Below are positions 6,186-14,457 of a DNA stretch of 21,682 bases, in pieces (the first letter of the stretch is position 1; each line of letters begins with the position of its first letter). The position numbers and the translations under genes are program-made. Below the pieces are notes generated by a model. The model had not been told where the DNA came from. It did not search any database and saw only the letters and a program-made list of their open reading frames with translations. The stretch is taken from positions 1 through 21,682 of the forward strand of contig DAINBU010000085.1 of NCBI GenBank assembly GCA_036732755.1. The letters are read 5' to 3'. Source of the DNA: DASRRB01 sp036732755 (lineage in GTDB: Bacteria > Planctomycetota > B15-G4 > SIAN01).

Positions 6186-8357
6186 ATGTGCGGGTTCGCG
6201 GGCTTCCTCAGCCGACCGGGACGGGGGCGCGCGCCGCCGGAGCGCGCCGCGATCCTGCGCGCCATGGCGCGACAGCTCGCGCGGCGCGGGCCCGACGACG
6301 AGACGCTCTTCGACGACGGCTCGCTCGCCTTCGCCTTCCGGCGGCTTGCCGTCGTCGACGTCGCGGGCGGCCGGCAGCCGATCTGGAACGAGGACGGGCG
6401 CGTCTTCGTCGCGGTCAACGGCGAGATCTACAACCATCGCGAGCTGCGCGAACGGTTGCGCGACGACCATCGCTTCGCGACCCGCTCCGACGCCGAGGGC
6501 GTCCTCCACCTCTATGAAGAGCACAGCGCCGACCTACTGCCACTGCTCGACAGCATGTTCGCCGTCGCTCTGTGGGACGCGCGCGCACGCCGCTTGACGC
6601 TCGCCCGCGACCGCCTCGGCATCAAGCCGCTCTACTTCGCACGCACCGCCGGCGGACTCCTCTTCGCGTCGGAGCTGAAGGCGCTGCTCGTCCACCCCGA
6701 CTGCCCGAGCGAGCTCGAGTGGCGCGACGTCGACCTCTCCTACGTCGAGAGCGAGGTCTACTTCCCGATCACGCCCGGCCGCCAGCCGACCTACGTGAAG
6801 GGCGTCGAGCTGCTGCCCGGCGGCACCTTCCTGACCGCGACGCCCGATGCGGCCGGCGCGCCGCAGCGCTGGTGGTCGCTCGAGCCGGTGCTCGCGCGCT
6901 CGCTCGCGGAGCCGCCGGAGCCGGCCGAGAAGTACGTCGACCGCTACGCCGAGCTCGTCGCCGACGCGGTCGACTCGCACCTGATGAGCGACGTCGGCGT
7001 CGGGGCGCTGCTGAGCGGCGGGCTCGACTCGTCGCTGATCGTCGCGCTCGCGGCCCGAACGCTTCCCGAGCTGCCCTGCTTCACGGTCCTGCAGCGGACG
7101 ACGCTCGTCTCCGGCGACGCCGAGCGCGCGCGGCGGCTCACGAAGCACCTCGGGCTCCCGTTCCATCCCGTGTCGTTCGAGGAAGGCGTCCTCGACGCGC
7201 TCGACTTCTCGCTCGCGACGTTCGAGTACTTCGTCTGGATGGTCGACGGCCCGAAGCTCGACCCCGACTGGCTCTTCAAGCACGAGCTCCATCGCTTCGC
7301 GCGGACGGTCGCGCCGTCGCTGAAGGTGATGCTGGTCGGGCAGGGGGCCGACGAATTCGCGGGCGGCTACGCGCGCGCCAACGGCCTCGCGGTCAGCTGG
7401 CGCGGCCACCTCGAACGGCGCCGGCGCCACTTGCACTCGATGCGGATGCGCGCCCGCGGCGTGCCGAACGACTTCGCGTCCTTCCTCCGGCTCGAGCCGC
7501 CGCGCGGCGACCTCCAGCACGACGACGTCCGCGAGGCGCTCGACCACCTGCAGTACCACAACCTCTGGCACGAGGACCGGACCTCGTCGAGCCAGGGGAT
7601 CGAGGCGCGCGTCCCGTTCCTCGACCATCACCTCGTCGAGTTCCTCGCGGCGATCCCACCCGCGCGGCACGCGGAGCTCTTCCTCGACAAGGCGATCGTC
7701 CGGCGCGCGGCGCGCCGCTTCCTGCCCGAGGAGTTCACGGTCGCGCCGAAGGTCCCGAGCTGGCTCGGCGTCGACCCGTCGTCGACGCTCGAGATGATGC
7801 GCGCGCTGGCGCGCCGCATCTACGGCGAGTTCCGCGGGAAGTACCTCGGCGCCGGCGAGCTGCTCGACGCCGCCGAACTCGACCGGCTCCACGAGCGGAC
7901 CGCGGCGCCCGGCGCCGAGTCGGTCGCGCCGACGAAGCTCCTGCTCGCGGCCATGGCGCTCGCGGTCTTCGAGCGGCTCTGCCGTCGGCTGCGCCACGGC
8001 GAAGAGGTCGTGCCCCTCGCGCCGCCGTCGCCGCTGCGCGCCGATCCCGGCTTCGTCGGCCCGGCGACGGCCGGCCCCGCGCCGCTCGGCCGCGTGCGCC
8101 TGCGCGCGGACGCGCAGGTCGTCTTCGACGGCGAGCGCGACCGCGCCCATCTCTCCCTGGCCGGCGGCGAGCGCGCAATCGTCGAGCTCGGCGACGACGC
8201 GTGGATCCTCGCGCTGCTCGAGCAGGTGCGCGTGCGACCGGGGTCGACGCCCGCGGAGCTCGCGAGCGGCATCGGCCAGGACCTCGCCGCGGTCACCGAC
8301 GCCGTCGTCGAGTTCCTGGAGGCAGGCTGGTTCGAGACGGCGGAGGTCCCCGCATGA
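6186..8357 (+). CDS. Asparagine-synthetase-like amidotransferase with PqqD-like C-terminal extension
   Basis: The 723-residue protein starts MCGFAGF, so Cys2 becomes the N-terminal nucleophile of a class II glutaminase; this fixes ATG 6186 although no Shine-Dalgarno is seen. The glutaminase domain looks intact: RRLAVVD (R53), NGEIYNH (N78, E80) and SDAEG (D102). The synthetase domain carries the ATP-pyrophosphatase loop SGGLDSS (277-283), GQGADEFAGGY (from 385) and QGIEARVPFLDH. It should release ammonia from glutamine and adenylate a carboxylate, as AsnB does for aspartate. Unlike ordinary AsnB (about 550-640 residues) it has about 85 more C-terminal residues, roughly 636-720. These begin ADAQVVFDG, continue ERAIVELGDDAWILALLEQ, and end with a helix pair resembling winged-helix or PqqD-like peptide-recognition domains (TPAELASGI, then VVEFLEAGWFE). 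It overlaps the next gene by ATGA. A peptide substrate is inferred from the neighbour; free aspartate remains possible. Confidence 0.9.
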   Translation: MCGFAGFLSRPGRGRAPPERAAILRAMARQLARRGPDDETLFDDGSLAFAFRRLAVVDVAGGRQPIWNEDGRVFVAVNGEIYNHRELRERLRDDHRFATRSDAEGVLHLYEEHSADLLPLLDSMFAVALWDARARRLTLARDRLGIKPLYFARTAGGLLFASELKALLVHPDCPSELEWRDVDLSYVESEVYFPITPGRQPTYVKGVELLPGGTFLTATPDAAGAPQRWWSLEPVLARSLAEPPEPAEKYVDRYAELVADAVDSHLMSDVGVGALLSGGLDSSLIVALAARTLPELPCFTVLQRTTLVSGDAERARRLTKHLGLPFHPVSFEEGVLDALDFSLATFEYFVWMVDGPKLDPDWLFKHELHRFARTVAPSLKVMLVGQGADEFAGGYARANGLAVSWRGHLERRRRHLHSMRMRARGVPNDFASFLRLEPPRGDLQHDDVREALDHLQYHNLWHEDRTSSSQGIEARVPFLDHHLVEFLAAIPPARHAELFLDKAIVRRAARRFLPEEFTVAPKVPSWLGVDPSSTLEMMRALARRIYGEFRGKYLGAGELLDAAELDRLHERTAAPGAESVAPTKLLLAAMALAVFERLCRRLRHGEEVVPLAPPSPLRADPGFVGPATAGPAPLGRVRLRADAQVVFDGERDRAHLSLAGGERAIVELGDDAWILALLEQVRVRPGSTPAELASGIGQDLAAVTDAVVEFLEAGWFETAEVPA

Positions 8358-9571
8358 GCTCCTGGTTCGATCGCGACGACGACGCCGTCGTGCGCACGCG
8401 GCCGCAGCTCGTCTGGCACCTCGCCGAGCGCGCGCCGCGGCTGCTCGACGCCGCCCTCTCGGCCGAGCCGGCGCTCGCGGAGCCGCTCGAGCGGCTGCGG
8501 ACGCACGTCCCGGTGCCGCGCCGGCGCGACCCCGGCGATGCCGCGCCCTTCGTCCGCTTTGCCGGGCACGGCCGCTCGTTCTGCGTCGCGTTCCCGACGG
8601 CCGCCGCGCCCGAGGGCCACCTCGTCTTCAAGGGCTCGGAGCCGATCGCCGCCGACTTCGAGGAGTGGCTCGACGAGCAGGCGAGCCTCTGGCTGCGCGT
8701 CGCCGCGCGCCAGGAGTCGCACTTCGCCGCCGACGGCGGCGTCGAGGCGGAGCTGCGCCTCCTCGACAAGTGGGCCGTGCTCGAGGGCAAGGTGCCCGGC
8801 GCCTGCACGCTCGACGAGGCGGTGGGCGAGGCGGACGTCGCCGCCTCCGTGCAGGAGGCGTTCGCCGCGCGCTTCGGGGAGATCGCGCGCGCGCCGCTGC
8901 CGCTGCTCGCCGGCCGCTGGCCGCCGGAGACGGTCGAGCGCGTCCGCACCGCACTCGCGGCGCGGCTCTCGCCGGGCGCCTGGGAGATCGCGCGCCGCCG
9001 CCTCGACCACGGGCTCGGCCTCTACGTCTATTACTACCCCGGCATCCCGGTCCGCCTCGCGCAGCTCGCGATCGGTGACGCGGGCGAGCTCGGCCTCGCG
9101 GCGCGGCTCGAGCAGCTCGACGAGATCTTCGACTGGCGCGACACCGCGCAGAGCTGGCTCGATCTCGTCGCGCGGATGGCCGCGCTCGGCTTCCTGCCCA
9201 AGTCGCCGACTTCGCTCCTGAGCGGCGACTGCCTGCAGCTCCAGAACCTGATGCTCGACGGCGGGATCGCCGACCTCGACTCGATCGTGCACGTCGACGC
9301 CGTCCCGTCGGAGCGGCAGCTCCGCGACGTCTGGCGCCGGACGCTGCTCGAGCTGACCAAGAGCCTCGCCACGCTGCTGCTCGGCGCCCCGGCGCAGGAT
9401 CCCGCGTTCCTGCGCCGCTACCCCGACGTGGGCGCCATCGCCGGCAACGCCCTCGTCGAGCGGCTGCGGGCGATCGAAGCGAAGACGCGCGTGCATCCGC
9501 GCGTCGCCGCGCTGCTCGGCGAGGGGAGCTGGCCCGACCGGATCCGGGAGGCGTTCCAGCCGTCGTTCTGA
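8354..9571 (+). CDS. Unrecognised protein with faint kinase-like motifs, coupled to the synthetase
   Basis: I do not recognise the family. The 405-residue protein has no signal peptide or membrane segment. Several segments resemble aminoglycoside-phosphotransferase or SelO-like kinase folds. HLVFKGSEP (K93) looks like a beta-3 lysine strand. LLDKWAVLEGKVPGACTLDEAV (split around residues 136-157) is like the hinge and 'PG.TL.EA' turn of phosphotransferases. SGDCLQLQNLMLDGG (290-304) resembles the catalytic loop pattern GDxxxxN, with D292 and N298. IADLDS (305-310) could be the metal-binding Asp. The classical His before GD is Ser here, and no clear glycine loop is seen. Its ATG overlaps the synthetase stop codon as ATGA, implying translational coupling and a shared task. 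Kinase, pseudokinase or unrelated enzyme are all possible; only the gene itself and its coupling are secure. Confidence 0.8.
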   Translation: MSSWFDRDDDAVVRTRPQLVWHLAERAPRLLDAALSAEPALAEPLERLRTHVPVPRRRDPGDAAPFVRFAGHGRSFCVAFPTAAAPEGHLVFKGSEPIAADFEEWLDEQASLWLRVAARQESHFAADGGVEAELRLLDKWAVLEGKVPGACTLDEAVGEADVAASVQEAFAARFGEIARAPLPLLAGRWPPETVERVRTALAARLSPGAWEIARRRLDHGLGLYVYYYPGIPVRLAQLAIGDAGELGLAARLEQLDEIFDWRDTAQSWLDLVARMAALGFLPKSPTSLLSGDCLQLQNLMLDGGIADLDSIVHVDAVPSERQLRDVWRRTLLELTKSLATLLLGAPAQDPAFLRRYPDVGAIAGNALVERLRAIEAKTRVHPRVAALLGEGSWPDRIREAFQPSF

Positions 9572-9608
9572 GCGGGCGGCGCCGTCTTGGTGCGCGAGCC
9601 CTGGGGCG

Positions 9609-11273
9609 TCAGTTCCCGAGGACGAGCTCCAGGCCGGGCGTGAAGGAGACGCCGCGGGTCGCGCCCTGGTCGGCCTCGAGCACCTGCAGGTCGACGGTCA
9701 CTCCGACCAGCCTCGGATCGGCGGGGACGGCGCCGTTCAGGTTGAACCCGACCGACGGCAGCGCGAGGCCGTACGCGAAGAGCGGCTGGACGAGGAGGTC
9801 ACTGCCGAAACTCGTCGGGATCGACGCGCGCTGCGTCCCGAGGAAGAGGACACCGAACGTCGCGGCCCCCTGCGAATTGGCGATCGCGAGCACGAGGCTC
9901 GAACCGAGGACGGGGTCGGAGCTCGCGAAGAAGGCGGGGATCCCGTAGCTGCCGGGATGGCCGGCGCCGTAGATCGACCAGCTCGCGAAGCCGGGCCGCG
10001 CGTGGACGAAGATGTCGGTCGACAGGTTCGTGTCGCCGGCGACGAGGTTCGTCGCGCGGCTGTCGAGCGCCACGTAGTGGCCGTTCGCGGAGATCGACGC
10101 GTAGAAGCTGTCGGCGTCGCCCTCGGCGCCCGACGAGTCGACGCTCGCGCGCTCGGTCCTCGCATTCGCGCGGTCGCGCACGAAGACGTCGGCCATGAGG
10201 TTCGAATCGCCGTTCACGAGGTTGGTCGCCCGCGACGTGAAGGCGACGTGGCTCCCGTCGCCGTTCAGCGCCGGGAGCATGCTGTGGTCGTTGCCCTGGA
10301 CCCCCGACGTCCGGACGCTCGCGCGCTCGGTGACGAGCGTGCTCCGGTCGTGGACGAAGACGTCGAAGGCGCCGTTCGTGTCGCCCGCGACGAGGTTGGT
10401 CGCGTAGCTGTCGAAGGCGACGATCCGGCCGTCGCCGGAGAGCGCGGGGTCGCGGCTCTCGTCGTTCGCCTCCGCGCCGGACGAGTCGACGCTCACGCGC
10501 ACGGTCAGGCCGCTGCCGCGATCGTGGGTGAAGACGTCCGTCTTCCCGTTCAGGTCGCCGCCGACGAGGTTGGTCGCGTCGCTCTGGAACGCGACGATGC
10601 TGCCGTCGGCCGAGAGCGCCGCCGTGCGGCTGGGACCGTCCCCCTCGCCTCCGGACGTGTCGACGCTGACGCGCTCGGTCGTGCCGTTGGTCCGGTCTCG
10701 GACGTAGATGTCCCAATTCCCGTTCAGGTCGGTCGGGTCGAGGTTCTTGGCGAGGCATTCGAACGCGACGAAGCGCCCGTCCGCGGAAATCGCCGGCGGT
10801 CCGCTCGCGTCGTCGGCCTGGTTGCCGAACGTGCCGAGGCTCACGAGCTCGGTCGTCCCGTTCAGGCGGTCGCGCACGAAGACGTCCGCCTGCCGGTACT
10901 GGTCGTTGGGGTCGAGGTTGGTCGCGTTGCTCACGAAGGCGACGAAGCGGCCGTCGGCCGAGAGCACGGGGCGGTAGCTGTTGCCGTCCGACTCGGCGCC
11001 GCTCGAATCGACGCTCACGCGCTCCGTGATCCCGGTGACGCGATCGTGGACGAAGGCGTCGTAGAGCTGGTTCTGGTCGTTCGCGACGAGCGACGCCGAG
11101 AGGCTCTGGAACGCGACGTAGCGGCCGTCCGCGGAGAGCGACGCCCAGGCGCAACCGCCGCTCACCTGCGCACCGCTCGAATCGACGCTCACGCGCGCCG
11201 TCGTCTGCGCCGCCGCCGTTCCCGAGATCGCGGCCGACACCGCGACCCACCCGATCCGTCGAGCGAGGAACAT
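9609..11273 (-). CDS. Secreted seven-bladed TolB/PD40-like propeller protein
   Basis: The 554-residue protein has a signal peptide (IGWVAVSAAISGTAAA, cleavage near AAA-QTT at residue 22-23). Residues 25-430 are seven tandem repeats of exactly 58 residues each. The consensus is T.RVSVDSSGAE, then ALSADGR.VAF.S.ATNLV, then GD.NG..DVFVHDR. The LSADGRYVAF strand is typical of TolB/WD40-like PD40 blades, and GDxNGxxDxF could bind calcium. A C-terminal module of about 120 residues starts at SWSIYGAGHPGSYGIP and includes DPVLGSSLVLAI and DPRLVGVTVDLQ. I associate it with secreted planctomycete proteins, where it may serve sorting or surface attachment; that role is a guess. ATG 11273 follows GGGAGA by six bases. 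The gene converges on the kinase-like gene, 37 bases away. Confidence 0.9.
   Translation of the reverse strand: MFLARRIGWVAVSAAISGTAAAQTTARVSVDSSGAQVSGGCAWASLSADGRYVAFQSLSASLVANDQNQLYDAFVHDRVTGITERVSVDSSGAESDGNSYRPVLSADGRFVAFVSNATNLDPNDQYRQADVFVRDRLNGTTELVSLGTFGNQADDASGPPAISADGRFVAFECLAKNLDPTDLNGNWDIYVRDRTNGTTERVSVDTSGGEGDGPSRTAALSADGSIVAFQSDATNLVGGDLNGKTDVFTHDRGSGLTVRVSVDSSGAEANDESRDPALSGDGRIVAFDSYATNLVAGDTNGAFDVFVHDRSTLVTERASVRTSGVQGNDHSMLPALNGDGSHVAFTSRATNLVNGDSNLMADVFVRDRANARTERASVDSSGAEGDADSFYASISANGHYVALDSRATNLVAGDTNLSTDIFVHARPGFASWSIYGAGHPGSYGIPAFFASSDPVLGSSLVLAIANSQGAATFGVLFLGTQRASIPTSFGSDLLVQPLFAYGLALPSVGFNLNGAVPADPRLVGVTVDLQVLEADQGATRGVSFTPGLELVLGN
9984..11201 (-). repeat. Seven in-frame 174-bp tandem repeats
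   Basis: Seven coding units of 174 bases, with no insertion or deletion between units, make up the blades of the secreted propeller protein. Blades 2, 4, 5 and 7 keep the motif SVD(S/T)SG; blades 3 and 6 are the most diverged. This is a protein repeat, not a CRISPR or satellite. Confidence 0.85.
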
Positions 11274-11279
11274 CGTCGT

Positions 11280-11285
11280 TCTCCC
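11280..11285 (-). promoter_or_regulatory. Ribosome binding site of the seven-blade protein
   Basis: GGGAGA, six bases before ATG 11273, nearly identical in context to the site before the small peptide gene. Confidence 0.65.
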
Positions 11286-11403
11286 GTGGGCGCGGCGTCG
11301 AACCCGTAGGTCGCGGTTCTCCCTCCAGTAACCGGGAAGCGCGGAGTCGGGCCTGGGGGCGTCCGGACGCACCGGGGGGCGACGTTGAGCACGATCGGCG
11401 GTT

Positions 11404-11424
11404 CGGAGCGGGAAACCCGTTCCG
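11404..11424. other. Stem-loop in divergent intergenic region
   Basis: CGGAGCGGG (11404-11412) pairs with CCCGTTCCG (11416-11424) around an AAA loop, giving nine pairs with one G-T wobble. It lies between the divergent propeller and prepilin genes, about 90 bases before the prepilin start. No T-run follows, so it is not a standard terminator. A 10-base tandem repeat GTTCGCGGCC occurs at 11465-11484, just before the prepilin ribosome site. Either could be regulatory. Nothing else is recognised in 11274-11510. Confidence 0.35.
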
Positions 11425-11510
11425 ATCGCGGGGCTTCGCGCCCGGAGCACGGTAGGACTTCGTCGTTCGCGGCCGTTCGCGGCCGCGGGGATCTCCAGGG
11501 AGGCTGCACC

Positions 11511-12224
11511 ATGGCACGGCGGAGCGGATTCACCCTGATCGAGCTGATGATCGTGATCGCGATCATCGCCGTCATCGCCGCGATCGCGATCCCGAACCTC
11601 CTCGCGGCGCGGCTGTCGGCGAACGAGTCGGCGGCGATCGCGACGCTCCGGCAGTTCATCTCGTCCCAGATCGCCGTCCAGAATTCGCGGGGGATCGACG
11701 TCGATCGCGACGGCGTCGGCGAGTTCGGCTGGCTCGCCGAGATGTCGGGCGCGCTCGCCGTGCGCGACGCGGTCGGGCCGCATTCCGGCCCCGTCTTCTC
11801 GCCTCCGATGCTCGCCGGTTCGCTCGGCGCGATCGACCCGAACGGGATGGTCCAGAAGGCGGGCTACGTCTACCGCATGGCGCTCCCGGGAGCCGGCGGC
11901 GCCGGACTCGGCGAGGCGGCGGGCGGGGGATCGCCGACCGGGGAGGATCCCGATCAGACCGAGCTCTGCTGGGTCGCCCACGCGTGGCCGTTGGCCTACG
12001 CGAACTCGGGCCGCCGCACCTTCTGCGTCACGCAGAAGGGGGACATCGTGCAGAACATGAACACGGGCTCGGGGACGCACGCCTCCTATTCGGGCGTGAC
12101 GAGCGTGCCGACGTTCGACGCGGCGGTGGAGAGCGGTTCGGCCGGGACGATCACGGGCGAGATCTCGATCGGGAACCAGCCCGCGCCCGCGGTCGATGGC
12201 GACCTCTGGACGATCGCGAACTGA
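11511..12224 (+). CDS. Type IV prepilin-like / pseudopilin protein
   Basis: The 237-residue product starts MARRSG then FTLIELMIVIAIIAVIAAIA, a textbook class III signal. Cleavage by prepilin peptidase is expected after Gly6, Phe7 would be N-methylated, and Glu at +5 is present. The hydrophobic helix continues into IPNLLAARLSANESAAIATL, as in type II secretion pseudopilins and planctomycete pilin-like proteins. The globular part is Gly-rich in the middle (about residues 124-145) and has two Cys, in ELCWVAHAW and RTFCVTQKGD, that could form a disulfide. GGGAGG eight bases before ATG 11511 supports the start. No assembly ATPase, platform protein or peptidase is present, so it must use machinery encoded elsewhere. 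Confidence 0.9.
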   Translation: MARRSGFTLIELMIVIAIIAVIAAIAIPNLLAARLSANESAAIATLRQFISSQIAVQNSRGIDVDRDGVGEFGWLAEMSGALAVRDAVGPHSGPVFSPPMLAGSLGAIDPNGMVQKAGYVYRMALPGAGGAGLGEAAGGGSPTGEDPDQTELCWVAHAWPLAYANSGRRTFCVTQKGDIVQNMNTGSGTHASYSGVTSVPTFDAAVESGSAGTITGEISIGNQPAPAVDGDLWTIAN

Positions 12225-12272
12225 GCCGCGTCCGGAGCGGGCTGGATCGGCCGCCGCGATTCCCGCGCGGGG

Positions 12273-14252
12273 CTAGTGCACGAACCCGAGGGCGAACACG
12301 AGGGAGCCGCAGCGCGCCATCAACTCGGAAGCGATCGAGTCGGAGCACGAGTCGAACGCTCCCAGATTCGACGCGACGACCGCGGAGAACTCCTTGATCG
12401 CGGTGGCGGCGTCGGCGTACTTCTTCCGGCTGAACGCCCGCGTCGCGGCATCCAGCTTCTTGGCGAGCTTCGCGCGGACACCCTTGTTGATGCAGTTCGA
12501 GCTGGTGAAGAGCGCGGTCAGGCCGTCGAGCTTGGAGGAGGCGATCTCTTTCGGGTCGCGCGTGTCGCGCGCGCCCGGTAGGAACAGCGACAAGATGTTG
12601 CGCGTGAGCCCGCGGTCGGAACCGCAGAGGTCGGTGACGTCGATGAAGATGTCGCCCTCGACGATCGGCGGCTCGTCGAGCGTCGGCGCCCAGAAGACGC
12701 GCGGGCGCTCCCACGAATCGGCGGAGAGGCAGTCGGGCTCGTAGCCGAGGATCGTCGCCTCCTCCGCGAAGTGGGTCGCGACCCCCTCGAGCTGCGCGGT
12801 GGTGTCGACCACGACGAGGATGAAGGTCGGCGTCCCCGTGTCGGGGTCGCCGAGCGGGAACGAGCGCACGTAGGCGGGGATCTCGATCGCCGGCAGCTCC
12901 TCGGAGATCTCGTTCAGGAAGAGGCTGCGGTGCAGCGGGAGCGCCGGCGGCGTCGCGATCTCCTTCTCGCGCGGATCGGCGAAGAGGAGGACGCGCTCGG
13001 CCGTGACGCCCGCCGTGACGACCTGCTTGAAATTGCTGGTCAGCACCTGCGTCGGCGTGATCAGGACGTCGTTCCCCGTCGGCGTCGGGACGACCGTGCT
13101 GGTCGTCGTCGCGATCCCGACCGGAGACTCGATGCCGGAGGTGACGGTGCCGTCGGCGACGCCCGTCCCGTCCGCCTGGAACGTGAAGCGCAGGACCTCG
13201 CCGCCGTTGCGGTTGGTGAGGAACGCCCGGAACTTGCCGCCCTGCGGGCCGACCGCGACCTTGAACTTGCCGTTGCCGAGGTCGTCCGCGAAGTCGACGA
13301 ATTGGCCGCCCTGCTCGCGGCGCCGGCCGTCCGGGCCGTAGATCAGGACGTCGCCGCCCGCGACCGGGATCAGGAGGCTGCCATCGGGCGCGAACGCGAC
13401 CCCGCCCGGCTCGGCGCCGTCGGGGAACCGGCGCGCCGCCTCTTCCGACGACGTCGGGGGATGGATCACGACCTCCGGATCGAGCTCGGCGGGCGGCGTG
13501 CCGCCCGGCGGCAGCGCGCGCAGCGCGGCGACGTAGGCGCGCAGCGGCGCGGCGCGGTAGCGCAGGAGCATCGGCGGATCGCTCGCCACCACGAGCAGGT
13601 CGCCAGCCTCGAGGAGACCCGCCGTCGCACGGACGCGGGCCGTCTCTTCGAGCGCGTGCATCGTGAGCGACGTGTCGACGCCGCCGATCTTCGTGGTCGC
13701 CTTCACCTCGGAGTCGAGGAGGCCGAGCGGCGCACGGTAGCCGCCGGGGAAGGCGGGATTGCCCGACGACCCCGAATCGCCGAGGTCGCGCAGCACCACC
13801 CAGACCTGCGCCGTCTTGCCCTGCGCGTTGCCGGGCCCGGAGGAGACGAGCGCGAGGTTCCCGTCGGGGTCGAGCGAGACGCCGTCGGGATGCGTCGGTC
13901 CGCCGCCGGCGGTGCTGACGATCGTGACGCCGGCGCCGGCGGCGCCTGCGTAGAAGACCACCTCGCCCGCCTGCGTGTCGCAGGCGATGAGCTGCACGCC
14001 GTCGACGCCGTCCTCGCGGAGCGCGATGGCGCGCAGCGTCACGCGCTGGTTCTCGTCGCTGTTGACCGTCGTCGCCGACGGCGGATCGAATTCGAGCCGC
14101 TGGATGCGGCCGTTCGACGAGTTGGCGCTGTAGACCCGGGCGTCCTGAGCGTGGAGCGCCGACGCGAATGTGCAGACCGCGGCCAACGCGGTCGGCCACC
14201 AAAAGCGCGCAGGACCAGCCCGCGACGCGGGCTGGCCGTGATCGAGACGCAT
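12273..14252 (-). CDS. Secreted NHL/propeller-like protein with FIMAH-like C-terminus
   Basis: The 659-residue protein has a signal peptide after a basic, polar N-region (FWWPTALAAVCTFASALHA, cleavage before QDARV). The body contains strand-turn elements such as HPDGVSLDPDGNLALV and GGVAFAPDGSLLIPVAGGDVLIYGPDG, typical of NHL or lactonase-type propellers. It then has FRAFLTNRNGGEVLRFTF and a region of unknown fold. The last 75 residues (SNCINKGVRAKLAKKLDAA, then KKYADAATAIKEFSAVV) resemble the small helical FIMAH domain found at the ends of extracellular proteins. Three Cys close to the end (FDSCSDS, MARCGS and SNCIN) could pair. ATG 14252 follows AGGGGG and gives the signal peptide; a start at 14330 would add unrelated residues. 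It is divergent from the kinase-FGE gene. Ligand unknown. Confidence 0.85.
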   Translation of the reverse strand: MRLDHGQPASRAGPARFWWPTALAAVCTFASALHAQDARVYSANSSNGRIQRLEFDPPSATTVNSDENQRVTLRAIALREDGVDGVQLIACDTQAGEVVFYAGAAGAGVTIVSTAGGGPTHPDGVSLDPDGNLALVSSGPGNAQGKTAQVWVVLRDLGDSGSSGNPAFPGGYRAPLGLLDSEVKATTKIGGVDTSLTMHALEETARVRATAGLLEAGDLLVVASDPPMLLRYRAAPLRAYVAALRALPPGGTPPAELDPEVVIHPPTSSEEAARRFPDGAEPGGVAFAPDGSLLIPVAGGDVLIYGPDGRRREQGGQFVDFADDLGNGKFKVAVGPQGGKFRAFLTNRNGGEVLRFTFQADGTGVADGTVTSGIESPVGIATTTSTVVPTPTGNDVLITPTQVLTSNFKQVVTAGVTAERVLLFADPREKEIATPPALPLHRSLFLNEISEELPAIEIPAYVRSFPLGDPDTGTPTFILVVVDTTAQLEGVATHFAEEATILGYEPDCLSADSWERPRVFWAPTLDEPPIVEGDIFIDVTDLCGSDRGLTRNILSLFLPGARDTRDPKEIASSKLDGLTALFTSSNCINKGVRAKLAKKLDAATRAFSRKKYADAATAIKEFSAVVASNLGAFDSCSDSIASELMARCGSLVFALGFVH

Positions 14253-14457
14253 TGTTCCACCCCCTGGCGAATGGACCCTGGCGGGACCCTTCGATCGACC
14301 GATGACGAGGGTCGACCACGACGAACGCACGGAGACTTAGCTCCACCATGCCGAATGGTCAATGCCAGGCGACGCCGCTGCGGCGGGCAGGGCATGTTTC
14401 CCGCGGAATCGGTCCGTATCTTCGCGAAGTCGCGATCCGCCGGGGACCACCCAAGCG

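Noticed and set aside
3263..6418. Minus-strand open frame of over 1000 codons across several genes
   Set aside because: It is frame-shifted relative to the phytase-like, heme-oxygenase-like and peptide genes, which all have their own ribosome sites and recognisable proteins. The long frame is Arg-rich noise.
5911..8357. Classical lasso peptide cluster
   Set aside because: The peptide tail lacks Asp or Glu for a macrolactam, there is no transglutaminase-like leader peptidase, and the glutaminase domain of the synthetase looks fully active.
9984..11201. Regular repeats that might suggest CRISPR or satellite DNA
   Set aside because: The 174-base unit is in frame and encodes propeller blades; no short identical repeats with unique spacers.
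12225..12272. CCGCG...CGCGG hairpin between convergent prepilin and propeller genes
   Set aside because: Five-pair stem of simple GC composition without a U-tract; not distinguishable from background at this GC content.
14253..14457. Promoters in the divergent gap before the kinase-FGE gene
   Set aside because: I saw no convincing -35/-10 pair or extended palindrome; only a five-pair CGCCG-CTG-CGGCG hairpin.
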